From: Pseudoips prasinana
Lineage: Eukaryota > Arthropoda > Insecta > Lepidoptera > Nolidae
Direction of reading: 5' to 3'
Assembly: GCA_951640165.1 (NCBI GenBank)
Contig: OX621234.1
Location: 30,942,549 to 31,006,548, forward strand
DNA: 64,000 nt
Below the pieces are notes generated by a model. That model ran no database searches. It had not been told where the DNA came from and saw only the letters and a program-made list of their open reading frames with translations. Position 1 is the first letter of the stretch. Each line of letters begins with the position of its first letter. The translations under genes and the position numbers were made by a program. Of the stretch, positions 1 to 12,163 are shown in pieces.

Positions 1-4
1 TGAA

Positions 5-196
5 TTGTTGGAACTCGATAGCAAAACTATACACAGCCAATTGGACAACCATACACAAAAAGTATCAGACTTCGATAAAGTTCACGCCTCCATCCTCGAA
101 CTCCGCGAAGACGTCGAGAGTATCGAGAACAAAGCTGACAAAACTATCCCCGAATTCCGAAAGGAGATATCCAAGTTGGACGTTAATTTTGCACAA
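5..196 (+). CDS. sca: scabrous-like gene, internal coiled-coil exon (third from last)
   Basis: Open frame from the window edge to a clear donor (GCACAA|GTAAGT) ending in phase 0. It encodes about 64 residues rich in Asp, Glu, Lys and Leu with heptad-like spacing (for example ILELREDVESIENKADK), consistent with the long coiled coil before the fibrinogen domain of Scabrous. The true exon start and the gene's 5' exons lie upstream of the window; the apparent start codon TTG is only the first codon seen. It joins in phase to the exon at 1429. Scabrous is a secreted protein that in Drosophila acts with Notch in spacing neural precursors. Assignment of this exon rests on strand, phase and the diagnostic last exon. 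Confidence 0.75.
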
Positions 197-1428
197 GTAA
201 GTCACTATTATATTACTTATCTTGTCTCTTTGTTGTACACCTTTGATATTCCTTTGATACTCTTTGATACTCTGACCGTACCGATATTGTTTAGTTACTT
301 TAGGCGAGTAATTCTAGGATGATTTATCATTGATATAAGATTGAAAATAGCATTATGTTAGTATCAAAGACATATTGTGCATATTTGGAATGTGCATATG
401 AAGGATGATTTGTGTGGCATTGTCCTGTCTTGTCCAGATATTATTATATATTATTATTTAACCTAAATAATACTTAGCTTTTAAAAACCAAACTACTATA
501 AAAAAAAGTATTTGAATTTAATTCGTTTATAAAATATCTAAACAGAAAGGTAACATTAATAACAATAGTTTTATTTCTGAACTCCCTCATGATTTACGCG
601 CACCAAATTACGTGATTTAACATTTTCAGTAGAGTTTCACGAGTATAATTTTACTATAATTATGCTAAATGCACCAGATATTTTCAGTTACTAATGGTTT
701 AAAACCGCAACCCTCTAGAGAACTTAATACTGACCTGTAAATATGGAATACCAATACCTATTTAATTTATATTATTAAAATGGATTGGGATATTTACTAA
801 AAATAGATTCGTAGTATATTGAATAATAATGGATTCCGACCGACGTACGATTACTAATCCTATTCGCAATATATAATGCGCTTTAGATATTTCTTCACAC
901 GCATCCACGCGGAGAAGTATCTATCGATATATAAGGTCATAGGCGTCGGCAAGTAAGTAGAGCCGTCAATTGTAGACGGTTCATATGGGTATCATTCAGA
1001 CTTTGCTTGACAGAAAAATCCAAACCAAGAAAAACGAAAAGTTGATTAAGATCTCTTTCTAGAGAGCTCCACGTCGAATTAAATGGGCCAGGCAGGTCGA
1101 GTCTGCCTTCGCCGTACTGGGGTCGTCCCGTTCATAACCGTGATACATTTTTTTTATATTTATTACTACTCAAAGAGCTCTTAAGACCGCAAGGCTTAAA
1201 TAAAGAAGTTGTTGATAGTCAGATTCCAAATAAAGGAACTATTAGAAGGTTACGCATAGATAAGCACCTAGTGAGATGTGAGATATAATACAGTTGATCA
1301 CGGTCCATCAAACACGGTACCATCTCGATTACGGGTGCGTACTACCTAAATAGTAGCCGCGTTAAATTTGACTAACAGTCAACTTTAGAATAGACACAAG
1401 GGGTTAAGAGCATTATCTATTTGTGCAG
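197..1428 (+). other. scabrous-like intron
   Basis: AT-rich intron with GTAAGT donor and TTGTGCAG acceptor. I see no coding sequence. A fragment near 400-470 (TGTGTGGCATTGTCC then AGATATTATTAT) matches the 3' part of the tRNA-derived SINE found at 44.6 kb. Confidence 0.6.
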
Positions 1429-1629
1429 CTGAACGCGCAGTCCTCTTACTTGAAGGAAGACCAAGAGAACTTGAGGCAGTCGGTGAAGGCGATCGCAGTG
1501 AGCGTGAGCAATGCTATTGACCGCGCGGAAATGGACCGTCTGCAGATGAAGAAGATCAATGACTCCGTCAGCGAGCTTTCAGATAGGTCCCGCCAGCACT
1601 TCTACCGCCTCAATGATCATATCCTGAAG
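1429..1629 (+). CDS. sca: scabrous-like gene, coiled-coil exon (second from last)
   Basis: 67 codons between acceptor TTGTGCAG|CTG and donor AAG|GTATGT, phase 0 at both ends, matching its neighbours. The sequence is charged and helical (e.g. QENLRQSVKAIAVSVSNAI, MKKINDSVSELSDRSRQHFY) with no cysteine, as expected for a parallel coiled-coil oligomerisation region. GC content is clearly higher than in the flanking introns, which supports coding. No catalytic function is expected; the segment probably multimerises the secreted protein. Confidence 0.78.
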
Positions 1630-1859
1630 GTATGTTACTGAGTTTATTTATCACCAATTATATCTTTAAGATTCCGTTGGGTTAATGTAACTGTATTATT
1701 CGTATGGGTATTTTACGAGAGTATATTGGTCATTTCGTTTTTATTTTTTATTATACATATATACATTTCATCGACTGTATCCTCTTGAAAAAGTACAAAC
1801 TAATAATAATCCATTTAAATAAATTAAATATATAAGAGATTTTCTAACCTGATGTACAC

Positions 1860-2110
1860 TTTTACCTAGCGTTAGTAGGTAATAAATTCCCGGGTTCAAA
1901 TCCTGAATACCTCAAAAAATGTTAATGGAATTTTTCGGGCAAGTGAAACATCAGTAGTAGCTACGAAGCTGCAAATTGGCGGTATTCGCTCTTGCCTTGG
2001 AGACGATGTAAAACTGTCTCCTCACACTCCTGCATTCTAATATGACCTGCATAGTTTGCTTGTCTCTATTGAGATTGTTGCAATACGGCCAGGATTATAT
2101 CATGGTTTAT
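1860..2110 (+). repeat. tRNA-derived SINE-like repeat in scabrous intron
   Basis: Contains a B-box-like GGGTTCAAATCC at about 1892 followed by an unrelated body, the layout of a tRNA-derived SINE. It lies in the last scabrous intron (1630-2978); the rest of that intron is AT-rich with nothing recognisable. Confidence 0.35.
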
Positions 2111-2978
2111 ATGTAATCATAACAATGGAACGGCGAAAACTAATTAGGTTTGTTCGCATTAGTTAACATGTGGCTGACAAAGGGTTTCAGGTTTACTAGT
2201 ATCCATCCTCCAAACTGGTTGTTGAGATCTGTTATTGAAAAACATAACGAGAATAAAAGCTGTGAATCTTATTTTCACTTTAATAGATTTTCCGTATTTG
2301 AACACCTGGTTAATCTAAGTTGCTGGCTCTAATTTTATTGCGCAAAGCTTACATAAGTTAGAAAAGGCGGTGTTTAATCCAGCTTTAAATATCAAATTGA
2401 CAAAGTGGAAATTCAATAATGTATTTGTAGTTTCGTGTCAGTCGCGTGTCCACAGGCAACTCAGATTACTCCAGTTAGGAGAAAATATCTGAGGTAATCT
2501 GAGTGGCTCATTGTAACGCGACCGACTTGCTTTAGGTTCTAGAAACTATAACTAAAGGAGCGTCCTTTAATGCTACTCCTGATTAAATTGTATGTCTTCT
2601 TTGTTGAATTCTAATCATGCCAGCCAAACTCATAAGCGACTGACTAATCATCAGCGCGAAATACATTATAATGCAGTGAGAGATTCGTGCACTATCAGTA
2701 CCTGCACTCTCATAACGCTTGGTAGACTGAGAAGACCCATGGAGAAATTCAGCCCCATGATCAAAGGATTTGCGTGCTCTCTGACATATGATGCAAACTT
2801 CTTAATTATGGATTCCTACTGACCGTTTTTCTTGCCCGAAAATCTCAGTGGTACTTAATTTTTTTTCTGACCCGGAAATATCCACGATCTATAGGTAATT
2901 GGCTGATGATATAACCGCTAGATTAAAGAAACAGTCGAAATATAATAAAAGTATGTGTAATGTGAACGTTTGTTACAG

Positions 2979-3695
2979 AGCGAAGCTAACACTCTCATCT
3001 TGAACCAAACTGACGCCATACCTCTGCCCGAACTAATGGGAGAAGTGAAGGAACTTCAACCGGTGCAGCGCGAATATGAAGATCTCGTCAACCAGCTTCC
3101 TCGGGACTGCTCATGCATCTCAGGCCCCGCGGGCGTGTACCTAATCCATCCTGGCGCTGAACCATTCGACACGTGGTGCAACAATGGAAGTACCTTGCTG
3201 CAGCGCCGATTCAACGGATCCGTTGAATTCAATAGAAAATTCGTCGAATACGTCCACGGGTTTGGCGATCCCGCCTCCGAATACTGGTTAGGCCTTGAAA
3301 CCATGCACCTGCTCACCGCTAGTAACTGCACTTCTATGACGATTGACATGACAGATATTTATGGCAGCCAGTGGTATGCGGAGTACGACCACTTCTTTGT
3401 CGGCAGCGGAGATTCTGGTTACGTGTTGGAAGTAGGTGGTTTCAAGGGCAACGCGAGCGATGCGTTTGAATACCAGAACCATATGGAGTTCTCAGCCATC
3501 GACCTCGACCGGGATATCTCGAACACACACTGCGCTGGCAACTATGAGGGCGGCTGGTGGTTCTCGCATTGCCAGCATGTGAACATAAACGGCAAGTACA
3601 CTCTGGGGCTGACATGGTTCGACGCCGCCAGAAATGAGTGGATCGCTGTCGCCTCCACCGAGATGCGCTTGAACCACAAACCTGGTTGTGTTTAA
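2979..3695 (+). CDS. sca: scabrous-like gene, terminal exon with fibrinogen-related domain
   Basis: Acceptor TTGTTACAG|AGC, phase 0, then 238 codons to TAA at 3693-3695. After about 45 linker residues comes a full fibrinogen C-terminal (FReD) domain. It shows GVYLIHPG, the QRRFNGSVEFNR motif, WLGLETMHLLT, a Ca-site-like DLDRDIS segment, and CAGNYEGGWWFSHCQH followed by NGKYTLGLTWFDAARNEW. The stretch NYEGGWWFSHCQH and the TWFDAARNEWIAV ending are, as I recall, features of insect Scabrous rather than generic techylectins or angiopoietins. The protein stops only about a dozen residues after the domain, whereas the Drosophila protein has a longer tail. An alternative is another fibrinogen-related lectin, but the coiled-coil exons upstream favour scabrous. 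Confidence 0.85.
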   Translation, partial: SEANTLILNQTDAIPLPELMGEVKELQPVQREYEDLVNQLPRDCSCISGPAGVYLIHPGAEPFDTWCNNGSTLLQRRFNGSVEFNRKFVEYVHGFGDPASEYWLGLETMHLLTASNCTSMTIDMTDIYGSQWYAEYDHFFVGSGDSGYVLEVGGFKGNASDAFEYQNHMEFSAIDLDRDISNTHCAGNYEGGWWFSHCQHVNINGKYTLGLTWFDAARNEWIAVASTEMRLNHKPGCV

Positions 3696-5440
3696 ATTCC
3701 CACTTCGTCGAAATAATTCACTATAGAATACCAACGACGATTCATAGATGTAATTTAATATAAAATGTTAATTCACTATTCAATCATATACCAAAGATAT
3801 CACTATAAGCGAGGGTACAATACTTGACTAGAATGAATTGATGGAATTAAAGATTAATTAGGTTTCATACTTAGAATTACAGTATTATTTATCTGCATTA
3901 ACATATGAAATACTGATTTACCTTCAGTACGTATGGAACATCTGCAATTTCGAACTTTATACATTCCATGAATAACATAATTATCATATTGTTTTGTGAC
4001 TTTGATACTTAAGGAACAGCTATTAAATATAAGTATCGTACTTGCCACATTAGATTTAAATGCGGCTAATATAAGTGTTCGGTTACTTATTACTTGTTAA
4101 TTTAATTTCGTTTCAACTTTTGTGCCTAGTACTTATAGACATGAATTAAAAATCGATACTGTAAACGAGATAACCTAGAACACTTACTTAAATGCAGCGC
4201 TATATTGATGACGTGCAAAGTGACTAGCTGAAGTCGAAAATCTTTTTGCTGCTTAAGTAATTTCCGGATCTCACATACTGTATGTATTGTTACGAACAAT
4301 TAAGGGTAAACGAAGAAACTATTCTGAAAAGACTTTGTTATTTTTAACTTTATTTACGTATATTTGTTTAACTTGTGTATAGTCAGTATAAACGTTATGT
4401 ACATAATATTACTTAGGCAGGAGTTGCCATATTTTGTTTCGTATATGGATAAAGGCTTTAGTCAAGTAAATGTAAATGGTAGGTAGATTTATATCTAAAT
4501 GTTAGTAGGTAAGAATATTTTAGGCATAAAATGCTGTGACGGTCTGTGGCTCAAAAATAGTTTACAGTCAGTAGGCGATGCTAAATATATAATAATGAAT
4601 TTGGCTAGAACTGCGATATTTTAGAATCATGAATAAGAGATTCTATGTAAAAAATGTGAAAATTCAGCAAGTGCAGCTTGCACTACTAAACAGCACCTTT
4701 GTAGACAGGCATATCTTGCTACGCAGACGCATTTCCAGCTCGGCTATGAAAAGAATTAAAGCTTTTAATATTGTTAAGGTAAATACTAAACTCTAGTTCA
4801 TGATTCCAAATTATTGTTGAAGTTTTATAAAAAAACGTTACGGATTTAGGTATTCAATAAACTATACGCTTGAACTTGTATAATTTCGCCTAGATTTATT
4901 AAATATGTTCTATTAATTTATTCGAAACCTTTGAAAACTTACTTTTAGTTTTATTACAGAAATATAATGTTGTCTCGGCGATTAATAAAGGACTATACTA
5001 AAAAGTTGGCAAGTTTATTCTTAATCGGAAATTCAAATTGGCATAATTTACTTATTTATTTATTGTAATTTTCTTATCGAAATGAATTTTTAAAGATTAG
5101 AAATTCACTTCTCTTGTGCGAAAATTTTCGTTTTTTATTACTTTTTTTGTACAATTACATTACCGTAAACTGGAAATTTATTTTTTTGTTTTGCGTTTAG
5201 CTACTCGATATTACACTCCAGGAAATCTAATGGTCATTCAAATTATTATAATATGTTTCGACGGATGATTTATTTTTATTTGAACTTTATTGTGAATTTT
5301 GGTCATTTCCATAATAATCTGAGAAATAAGTATTCATATAAAAACCCCATAACAAGTACATATAATCGATTGAATTCATATGAAATTGTAACCACGTATT
5401 CTAGTTATACTACATACCAATAAAACTTGAACCAAATAAA
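3696..5440 (+). other. scabrous-like 3' UTR and flank with several poly(A) signals
   Basis: AT-rich non-coding stretch after the stop codon. Canonical AATAAA hexamers occur at 4856-4861, 4984-4989 and 5419-5424. Which one is used cannot be told from sequence. No repeat family was recognised here, which fits a genuine 3' UTR rather than insertions. Confidence 0.4.
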
Positions 5441-5695
5441 TAAATTTAAAAAAGGGAAGTATTTTTTATTTCCGATCCCCATATCCTCAAGTCTCCAGTA
5501 GTGTTGGTATGACACTAAAAATAGGACTCAGGATCAGGCACCCTACCCCTTATGCCTTGCGATTGTCGAATTTTAATGTATATTCATATCAGCCGAATGG
5601 CGTCCACAGCATCAACAGACAAAGGGCAACAAAGGGCCCGTTGCCACCCTCGTTGTTTGACATTGTCTCTTATAACATGCAAAGAGCTCTGACTA

Positions 5696-5813
5696 CACAC
5701 GGCTAGATATCAAGCTATATGCCAATATAAGCTGACCTGTCTGTGTACGGAAATCTTATGCAACGCGAGATCAGCTTATACTGGAAATGTATAGCTTGAT
5801 GTGTAGCCGTGTG
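5696..5813. mobile_element. short Tc1/mariner-type MITE
   Basis: 118 bp with imperfect terminal inverted repeats beginning CACACGGCTA and carrying CAAGCTATA and AGCTGA in both arms. It is flanked by TA on each side (5694-5695 and 5814-5815), as expected for a Tc1/mariner-type target duplication. No coding capacity. Confidence 0.6.
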
Positions 5814-5815
5814 TA

Positions 5816-7080
5816 CAATACATGATATTCTGCAATATAATGATCTCCAATTATCTAGACGTAAATTAAAATACCTAATTTTTAGTAGATCACGTAATGA
5901 AGAAGGTTATTTGGTAAGTCTCACTGAAGATTTCGGCTATTTACTAGACGGCTTTAATTCTCGCTGGCCTCGACTGTTCGGTGCAGCAGTGAGAAGCCGA
6001 CTAGTAGCCGGGCTGTTTGGTTTAATAGATTGTACACAGGCCACTGTAAATACAATACATATGGTAATGTTTTAAACTATATTGACAGCTTTTTAATTGA
6101 GCTATTTTCTCTATGGTAAAATACAGAATATGTTATATTTCAAAATAGAAACAACGTAAATAAATAACTGATCAACGTGATTAACGGTATTTATAAATGA
6201 ATGTGAAGGATTCAAGGATAAGGTTAAAAATATAATTTAGTTTACTTGTTATTGCCAATCCGTATACACTTGTCGCTCTAAAACCATGTGGTAAGTGTTT
6301 TTTTATTTATTTTATTTTATTTATCGAGAAAACTTACAGCTAATTTACAAATAGAACAAGGCATAGTAACAGAAGGCCAATTAAAAGTTTTCACTTATAT
6401 GCAAAGGTTTAGTTTTAGGATTCTTGGTAGACATATATAGTTACTAAAATTTATAAAATGTGTTTGCTAAAGATGTACACAAAAATATAAATCTAATCAA
6501 TGAATTCATTAAGTATTGAAAAAGTCCTCACTAAGTGTTTTCCGAAGGAATAAAGGTTCAAGCTTCCGACAAGTCATGTTAAAGGTTTTGCTCGCTCTCA
6601 CCATATAATTTTTCTGCCTATACTCGGGTTGATAAACATATTGGGTTATAAATTAGGGCTTTTACATAATATTAATATAATAATATTACCATAAAGGATT
6701 GGATGAAGCAAACATCCAAACAATTTTTTGACTTTGGCCCTCTCTATCATGGCCATTTGGTAGTAAAGGCGGTCAAAGGCCGTAATTCCTCCAAGGCCCT
6801 ATGTTTGCATCATCGACGAAAAGTTCTCTTCGTACCTAAATGGGACTAGAGGGCCACGTTCGCTTATTAACGTAGAGTGAGAGTGCACAAAACTTCCCAA
6901 AAAAAATTATTCATTCTTGTTCGAGCCGTTTTGCCGTAAGTCGCCTTGTGTTATCGTATTTTAGTGAAATAAACGTTGTAAAATACGAAGAACCAACGAT
7001 AATGATTGTGCAGCATAGCTGGCGTCACTCTTTATAAAAACTGCAATGTCGGGCCTCCTCCTCATATATAATTATAGTTA
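5816..7080. other. intergenic stretch, nothing recognised
   Basis: AT-rich sequence between the convergent scabrous-like and serine-protease-homologue genes. No exon or clear repeat boundary is visible. Confidence 0.4.
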
Positions 7081-7084
7081 AAAT

Positions 7085-7290
7085 ATATTTATATACATTC
7101 TCTGACCAAATTGGAGATGTTCTCAAGAAAGGGCAGGTCAGAAGTACCCTAAACCGGCGAGCATGTATGAAGAATATAATGACAGTAATCGAGGCAAAAG
7201 AAGTATGCAAAGATCGTGACAAATGGAAATCCGTTGTCTCTGCCTACCCCTCTAGGAAACAGGAGTGAGTCTATGTATGTATGTAAAATA
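7085..7290 (+). mobile_element. LINE 3'-end fragment ([13 protein letters not shown] tail)
   Basis: Plus-strand remnant encoding the end of a reverse-transcriptase ORF: FSDQIG-like, [22 protein letters not shown], then KWKSVVSAYPS-like residues, finishing in a TATGTATG simple tail. The same family recurs at 19.4, 32.2, 33.6 and 50.1 kb, always as a 5'-truncated end. It is degenerate, with stops. Confidence 0.6.
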
Positions 7291-7388
7291 TATCGAGTAC
7301 CACAAATACAAAAAAATAACATACACTGGAATTGATGATATATTTCTATTAAAGTCTGTTAAAAACTTTAACGTTGTGACGCCTTTTA

Positions 7389-7824
7389 TCAATCTTCTGT
7401 CTCGCAGCTGTTGATGTCTTCAAGTGTATCTTCATTTGATTCGTTTACACGTTGACCAACGTAAGATGAATTATAATGGATGAATGGGTACGTTGTTGTA
7501 GCGTTCGTCTGAACATTAATAAGCGCCACTGTGCGCGTATTTCGTCGTCGTAATTCTTTATACATATATAACTTGTACTCATGGTAATGACCATTGTAAA
7601 TATAATCTCTTATATCATAAATTGTTCCGTTCAATCTAGACAGCACCCTGTCTATCGGCAAATCATTCATCTCTTCTTCATCCGGTATGATGTGTTGATC
7701 CGGTAACCAGACTCGGGTCAGTTTGAACCAATTGATCAAAATCGATGCTCTTGTAATTCGAAACAGATCCGTCAGATTGGCCCGAGCTATTGATTCCAGT
7801 AGATCAATGTTCATAGCCAGCCAA
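7389..7824 (-). CDS. serine-protease homologue, terminal exon with sequon-rich extension
   Basis: Acceptor TATTGCAG|T, then TGG CTG GCT ATG through to TGA at 7389-7391. The first T completes codon CC|T left by the exon ending at 10007, giving IYTSIHFYQPWL. That is the C-terminal strand and helix of a trypsin fold, where most S1 proteins end within about ten residues. Here about 135 more residues follow, with N-glycosylation sequons NLT, NGT, NAT, NSS and NES, an acidic patch DEEEM and an acidic end. I recognise no domain in the extension. Codon use looks normal and the frame is open throughout, so it is probably expressed. No canonical AATAAA lies just downstream. Confidence 0.72.
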
Positions 7825-8394
7825 CTGCAATACAAGAAAACAAGAAAATATTCTCTGTATATATATTTTTTTTTGGTACATTAACTTTTTGAGAGCTTAC
7901 TAGGTTAGGAGCCTGTGTGACGGATATATTATTATGTGGACGTCTTTCGGCTGATATGATGATGATGATATATTATTAATAAAAACAAATTCCTCCTACA
8001 CGATTCTTAACCAAGGCGGCTCTCAAAGAAGGCTAGCCACCTGCGTGGGACTTAATCTTTTACACGAGTATGTACGCAAACACGTTCACACGTACACTCT
8101 CGTCTCATTTTGTAACGAAACAGGCTAACCAACGCCACCGGAGAGAATTCAGGCTTTTGATCGGAGAATTAACGTGCTCTCCTAGGCCAACCTTTGATTT
8201 GACTTCGGGCTGCTTGCAGAAGTTGTGGCTTAAACCGGACACTCGTGCTAATAAATCAAATCTGGGTTTGTAAACGCCACCATACTCGTATATCAGTGAG
8301 ATAGTTTTACCGATATAGCCAGTAAATTAGGCGCAGGCGCTTATAGCCAGTTGTACTCACTGGTACGTCAATATTTAATGGGTATAGCTCCTAG

Positions 8395-8582
8395 GAACGC
8401 GGTCAGTTTATAGATGGGTAGCCGCCAAAGTGATTTAATTTCCGAGCGTCTCCGTGTTTCAGAGGGTACGTTAAGTTTCAGGTCCCAGTTCTCGTTAGAC
8501 AACCGTCGATAAGCTATGGTAGAGGCCCATTAGGCGGCTTGAACAACTCTGACACTAGTGTAACCACTTCCCATACAATAAA
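8395..8582 (+). repeat. interspersed repeat family F, copy 1
   Basis: Shared blocks are 'GGGT(A/G)(A/G)CCGCCAAAGTG', 'GAGCGTCTCCGTG(T/C)TTC' and 'GGCGGCTTGAACAACTCTGAC'. They recur at 31080-31290 (reverse) and 55617-55830 (forward). The class is unknown, probably a LINE 3' end or SINE. Lies downstream of the serine-protease-homologue exon 10007, in an intron. Confidence 0.5.
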
Positions 8583-8699
8583 AGATACAAATAAACTAAA
8601 TTAGCTTAAAGCATATCTTTATGGTTTTAAACTTTTCATGAAATGACAAAGATTATTATTAATTAAGCTAATTGTTATTGTGAATTATGAAAAAAGATT

Positions 8700-8930
8700 T
8701 ACTACATCGTGTAGCGCAGAGGTTAGGGCCTTGATACTACTACAGCGCCCACGTGTTTTGGGTTTGATCCTCGAACAGGACAACTATTTGTGTGACCCAT
8801 ATCTAGAATCAGATGTTCTGCGTGCTTTGTGTCCGTGAATATCCTTGTGAATATCTTTGTGCCCATGTTTATAAAGATTCGGCGATACTTCCATTTTAGT
8901 AGCACCGGCGTTGTCTTTTTATACAAAAGA
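8700..8930 (+). mobile_element. tRNA-derived SINE
   Basis: A-box-like TGTAGCGCAGAGGTTAGGG and B-box-like GGGTTTGATCC spaced as in a tRNA gene, followed by a body with TATTTGTGTGACCC and repeated GTGAATAT words. It is not a functional tRNA: the acceptor stem and anticodon arm do not fold. Inserted in the protease-homologue intron. Confidence 0.55.
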
Positions 8931-10006
8931 GGGCAACCATATCTGCCGAAGCATGCACTACCAAGTTAAAAAAATTATAGTACGGGTCGAACGTTTTCAA
9001 AACAGATTTCCGTTAGTACGCTGGAGCTGTAGAGGATGCAAGTTGTTTCCCGCCAGAGGATTACATTTACTATAGGTATCCCAGTTACAAGATCCTCTAT
9101 GAGTAATCATTCCTGTGGGTAAGTAGGTAAGTAACTCTTTATTGTACACTAATGACACACTCATATAATAAAATTAGCATATTAAATAATAATATCAGAA
9201 TGTGGTGTAAGGATTGTACAGTGCGGGATAGGACTGACGTGGAATTTAGGAAAGATATCAGACTAAATAAAAAAATACACAAATATAATTCAGTAATCAA
9301 AAGCTCATAAAAAGTCGTCTGATAATCTCCCTAGATTGGAAGTTCTTGGCGGGGATATCTAATAAAGTATTGTTGCTCTGCCCCGTTCTCGCAATACGAC
9401 TGTGCCTATAGAAAATCAATGGCTTCACTACAAGTGACGTCAAATGTTATTATAGCGCGTTGAACATACTTGAAACTTCATTCGACCGCAAATAAAAACA
9501 TTACTTTTTAGACTAAATTTAGAAAAATTCTGATTGGTACTGAAAATAAAAGAAAGTTAGTTCCCACTCTATTGAGGGCTAATTCTTAGTTCGTTCTCTG
9601 TGCCGTAAACATGTAGGTACCCAAACGTTTATACTTACATAGCCATGGGTTATATTTATATAGCAACTTAAATATTGTGTTATCTTTGTGTAATGAAAAT
9701 CATGCAAAAATCCTTTTTTTTTCGGATTATTCATCATGAAAATGATTTTGAACTATTGAAGACAATGAAATAGCCGATACCAATAACGTTTTCGGGACCA
9801 TACCTCTACGATGTACTAGGACTTGAGTAATATGTTTAAACTTAGTGCACCTGATAGATCACCCTCAGAACGACTGGTAGAAAATGGCGTCGGCATTAAG
9901 TCCGCCTGTGTACATACCTTTGTAGAAAAGTTTCAAACAATAAATAATCCTTAAACAGGAGGTATCTACTTAGGTGTTGTCAAGAGTTTAGTTAAAAAAA
10001 ACTAAC
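8931..10006. other. protease-homologue intron, nothing recognised
   Basis: Intron between exons 10007 and 7824. AT-rich with no exon signal or named repeat. Confidence 0.4.
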
Positions 10007-10203
10007 GGTTGGTAAAAATGGATGCTGGTGTAAATCAGTGGCAGATCGTAGGGATATCCGCAGCCGTATCCCCAGGACAGCAGCCCAGCGAGGTGGCCGT
10101 CTATGACAAGCGGCGCCCCCGGAACCGCCATGCAGTCGCCCACGGGGTCAGCTTCGCGGGCCACGCCCAAGCATAACATGCCAGGCAAGATCTCGACGTC
10201 ATT
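10007..10203 (-). CDS. serine-protease homologue, exon with degenerate active-site Ser region
   Basis: Acceptor GTGAACAG|AAT, donor AACC|GTTAGT, 65 codons plus two bases. It reads NDVEILPGMLCLGV then GDCMAVPGAPLV, LAGLLSWGYGCGYP and LPLIYTSIHFYQ. These are the MLCAG, GDSGGPLV, GxxSWGxGC and PxVYTxV blocks of an S1 trypsin fold. The active-site block is rewritten: aligned on the Cys before it (C191) and on PLV, Asp194 becomes Val and Ser195 becomes Pro. Cys182, Cys191 and Cys220 equivalents are retained. The protein therefore cannot be a classical serine protease. It resembles insect serine-protease homologues used as cofactors or seminal and digestive pseudo-enzymes; which role applies is unknown. 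Confidence 0.82.
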
Positions 10204-12160
10204 CTGTTCACATTAAACATTATACAGTCACTACTCGTATTTTCGAAATAGTGTTACTGGACGAATTTCGGTTACAGATTAAGCAACAACACATGATGCA
10301 CTCTACTCAGAGTGCATGGGAAGGACTGGCATGGGGGCAAAACAGATAGCATGTAATTCCACCAAATTCCAGACTGACAGTAATACTGCTTTTTTCGCAA
10401 ATATTAATCTCTATAATACGTTTCTAACTGTGACTAGTTCTTTGAATATGTTTAATTAACATGATAAACACGCATGCTCAACGCACATCACTGGATCATC
10501 ACAACTTTCGAATCAAATTCTAGGCAAAATGGGTTTTAATTTGATATTTGTGTTTACGAACTATTTATTTGACAAACATCCATTCGTATAACCTACTGGT
10601 AAGCGTTCTCTCTGATGAGTTTAAGTGACCATACTCATACATAGGATCATATGATTAATATTACAAAGACATCCTGGAAGGTGAAGGTTATCTCGCAGTT
10701 GAAATGTAAAGTTCAATACAGCGTATCTTGAGAAGGATGAAGTGGTTCAAAATTAAGAATCCATCACTCCTGGAGATATTTTTGTGAAGCTACTGATTGA
10801 TAGATAATTTGGCACCATACTGAAAGCATATCTTATTTAATAAAAAATATTTATCACAGTATTTATTTTAGATTATATTGATTTTAGGTATTAGGTATAT
10901 ATTTAATTTGATTTTATATTTAGTTGTCTTAGCAATTATTAGGTTTTAGGAACAACACTTCATTTATAATTTGAATGTAATTAATTCATTAATTCAATAT
11001 ATTTTTTCTACTTTTATCAAAGTTGAATTTCAAAGAACATAGATAAATAAAATATTTGACATACCATCAGAGTTTCAAAATATCACGTATCATCTTAGAT
11101 AGTTCCTCTTCTTGGGTAAAATTATTGTAACTTTCGTTGGTGCTCAAATTATTTAAAATAAAATACAAGTAGTACAAATTATTATTCGAATCAGTTAAGC
11201 AGTTTTTAAGTTTGTCCATTACAAACATACATAAAAATATCTTATTTGTTTTGTTCATCATATTAGTATAGATTAACAAAATAAAATGAATTTAAATATA
11301 TGCAGCCTCAGTAGTACCTCAGGGTCTTTCCTCACCGGTTAAACACATATGTAGGTGCGGGGTTGGGCTATAGGTCACCGCAATATCTATTTTAAATTTT
11401 ATTCGTCCCCATGCTTTGCATGACTTGATAAGCTGTCGGTCACATTTGCAATCATAGGATAACAATGGATAACACATGACAGAGCCCGACTGGGCGGCTT
11501 GAACATTTCTGACACCAGGTTAATCATCTCTCATCATGATGATGTTGATAGATGATTTGTGGACTTTTGTCCATTGGAAATCTTTCAGCTGATATGATGA
11601 TATCAGCCGTAAGATTTCTAAAGAGCTCTAAAGATCTCCATAATTACACCACAGGCTTCCTGCGACCCTGTGACCTGTGATCCAAAGATAATCCTTAGTT
11701 CCATATGAAAATAGTTCAATACATCAATTTCAAAGTATATGTATTAATTTTTGAAAAGATTTCTTATATTATATGTAACTTTTTTATTTCAAAGGAGATA
11801 CATGTAAAAAAATCTTTTTTCCGCATTTCGTGTAGGTGCTGCTAGTCCACATAGATATTTTGTATCTGTTCATGAGTATGGTTATGACACTGTAGTGATT
11901 TAAAACAGATGCGAAAAAAGTTATCAAAAGGCTGAGAACTGCCCGGTACTCCAACATCCCCTACCCCCTAGGAGATTAACATCTAGTAGTAAGTATGTTA
12001 ACTTTAACTGGAACATATTTGTCAAAAGTTATCCAAGTGGGTTTAAGAGAGGTAGGGCATAGCGTTCATTCACTCAAAGAGCAGCCCGTCTGGGGAAGTA
12101 TCTCCACCTTACAGAGGACATTCCTTAATAATAACAACATTTAAAATTGAGTTGTTGTTG
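10204..12160. other. protease-homologue intron, left part
   Basis: Start of the roughly 15.7-kb intron between exons 25903 and 10203. A minus-strand frame at 11067-11220 (MDKLKNCLTDSNNN onward) is open but AT-rich and unassigned. A GATGATGTTGATAG and GCTGATATGATGATATCAG tail near 11540-11605 marks a LINE 3'-end remnant. Confidence 0.35.
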
Positions 12161-12163
12161 TGT

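Noticed and set aside
3056..3734. Three minus-strand frames across the fibrinogen exon
   Set aside because: Shadows of the strongly supported plus-strand coding exon.
11067..11279. Possible terminal exon (MDKLKNCLTDSNNN...)
   Set aside because: AT-rich low-complexity frame, no similarity to the protease homologue's real last exon, and no usable phase.
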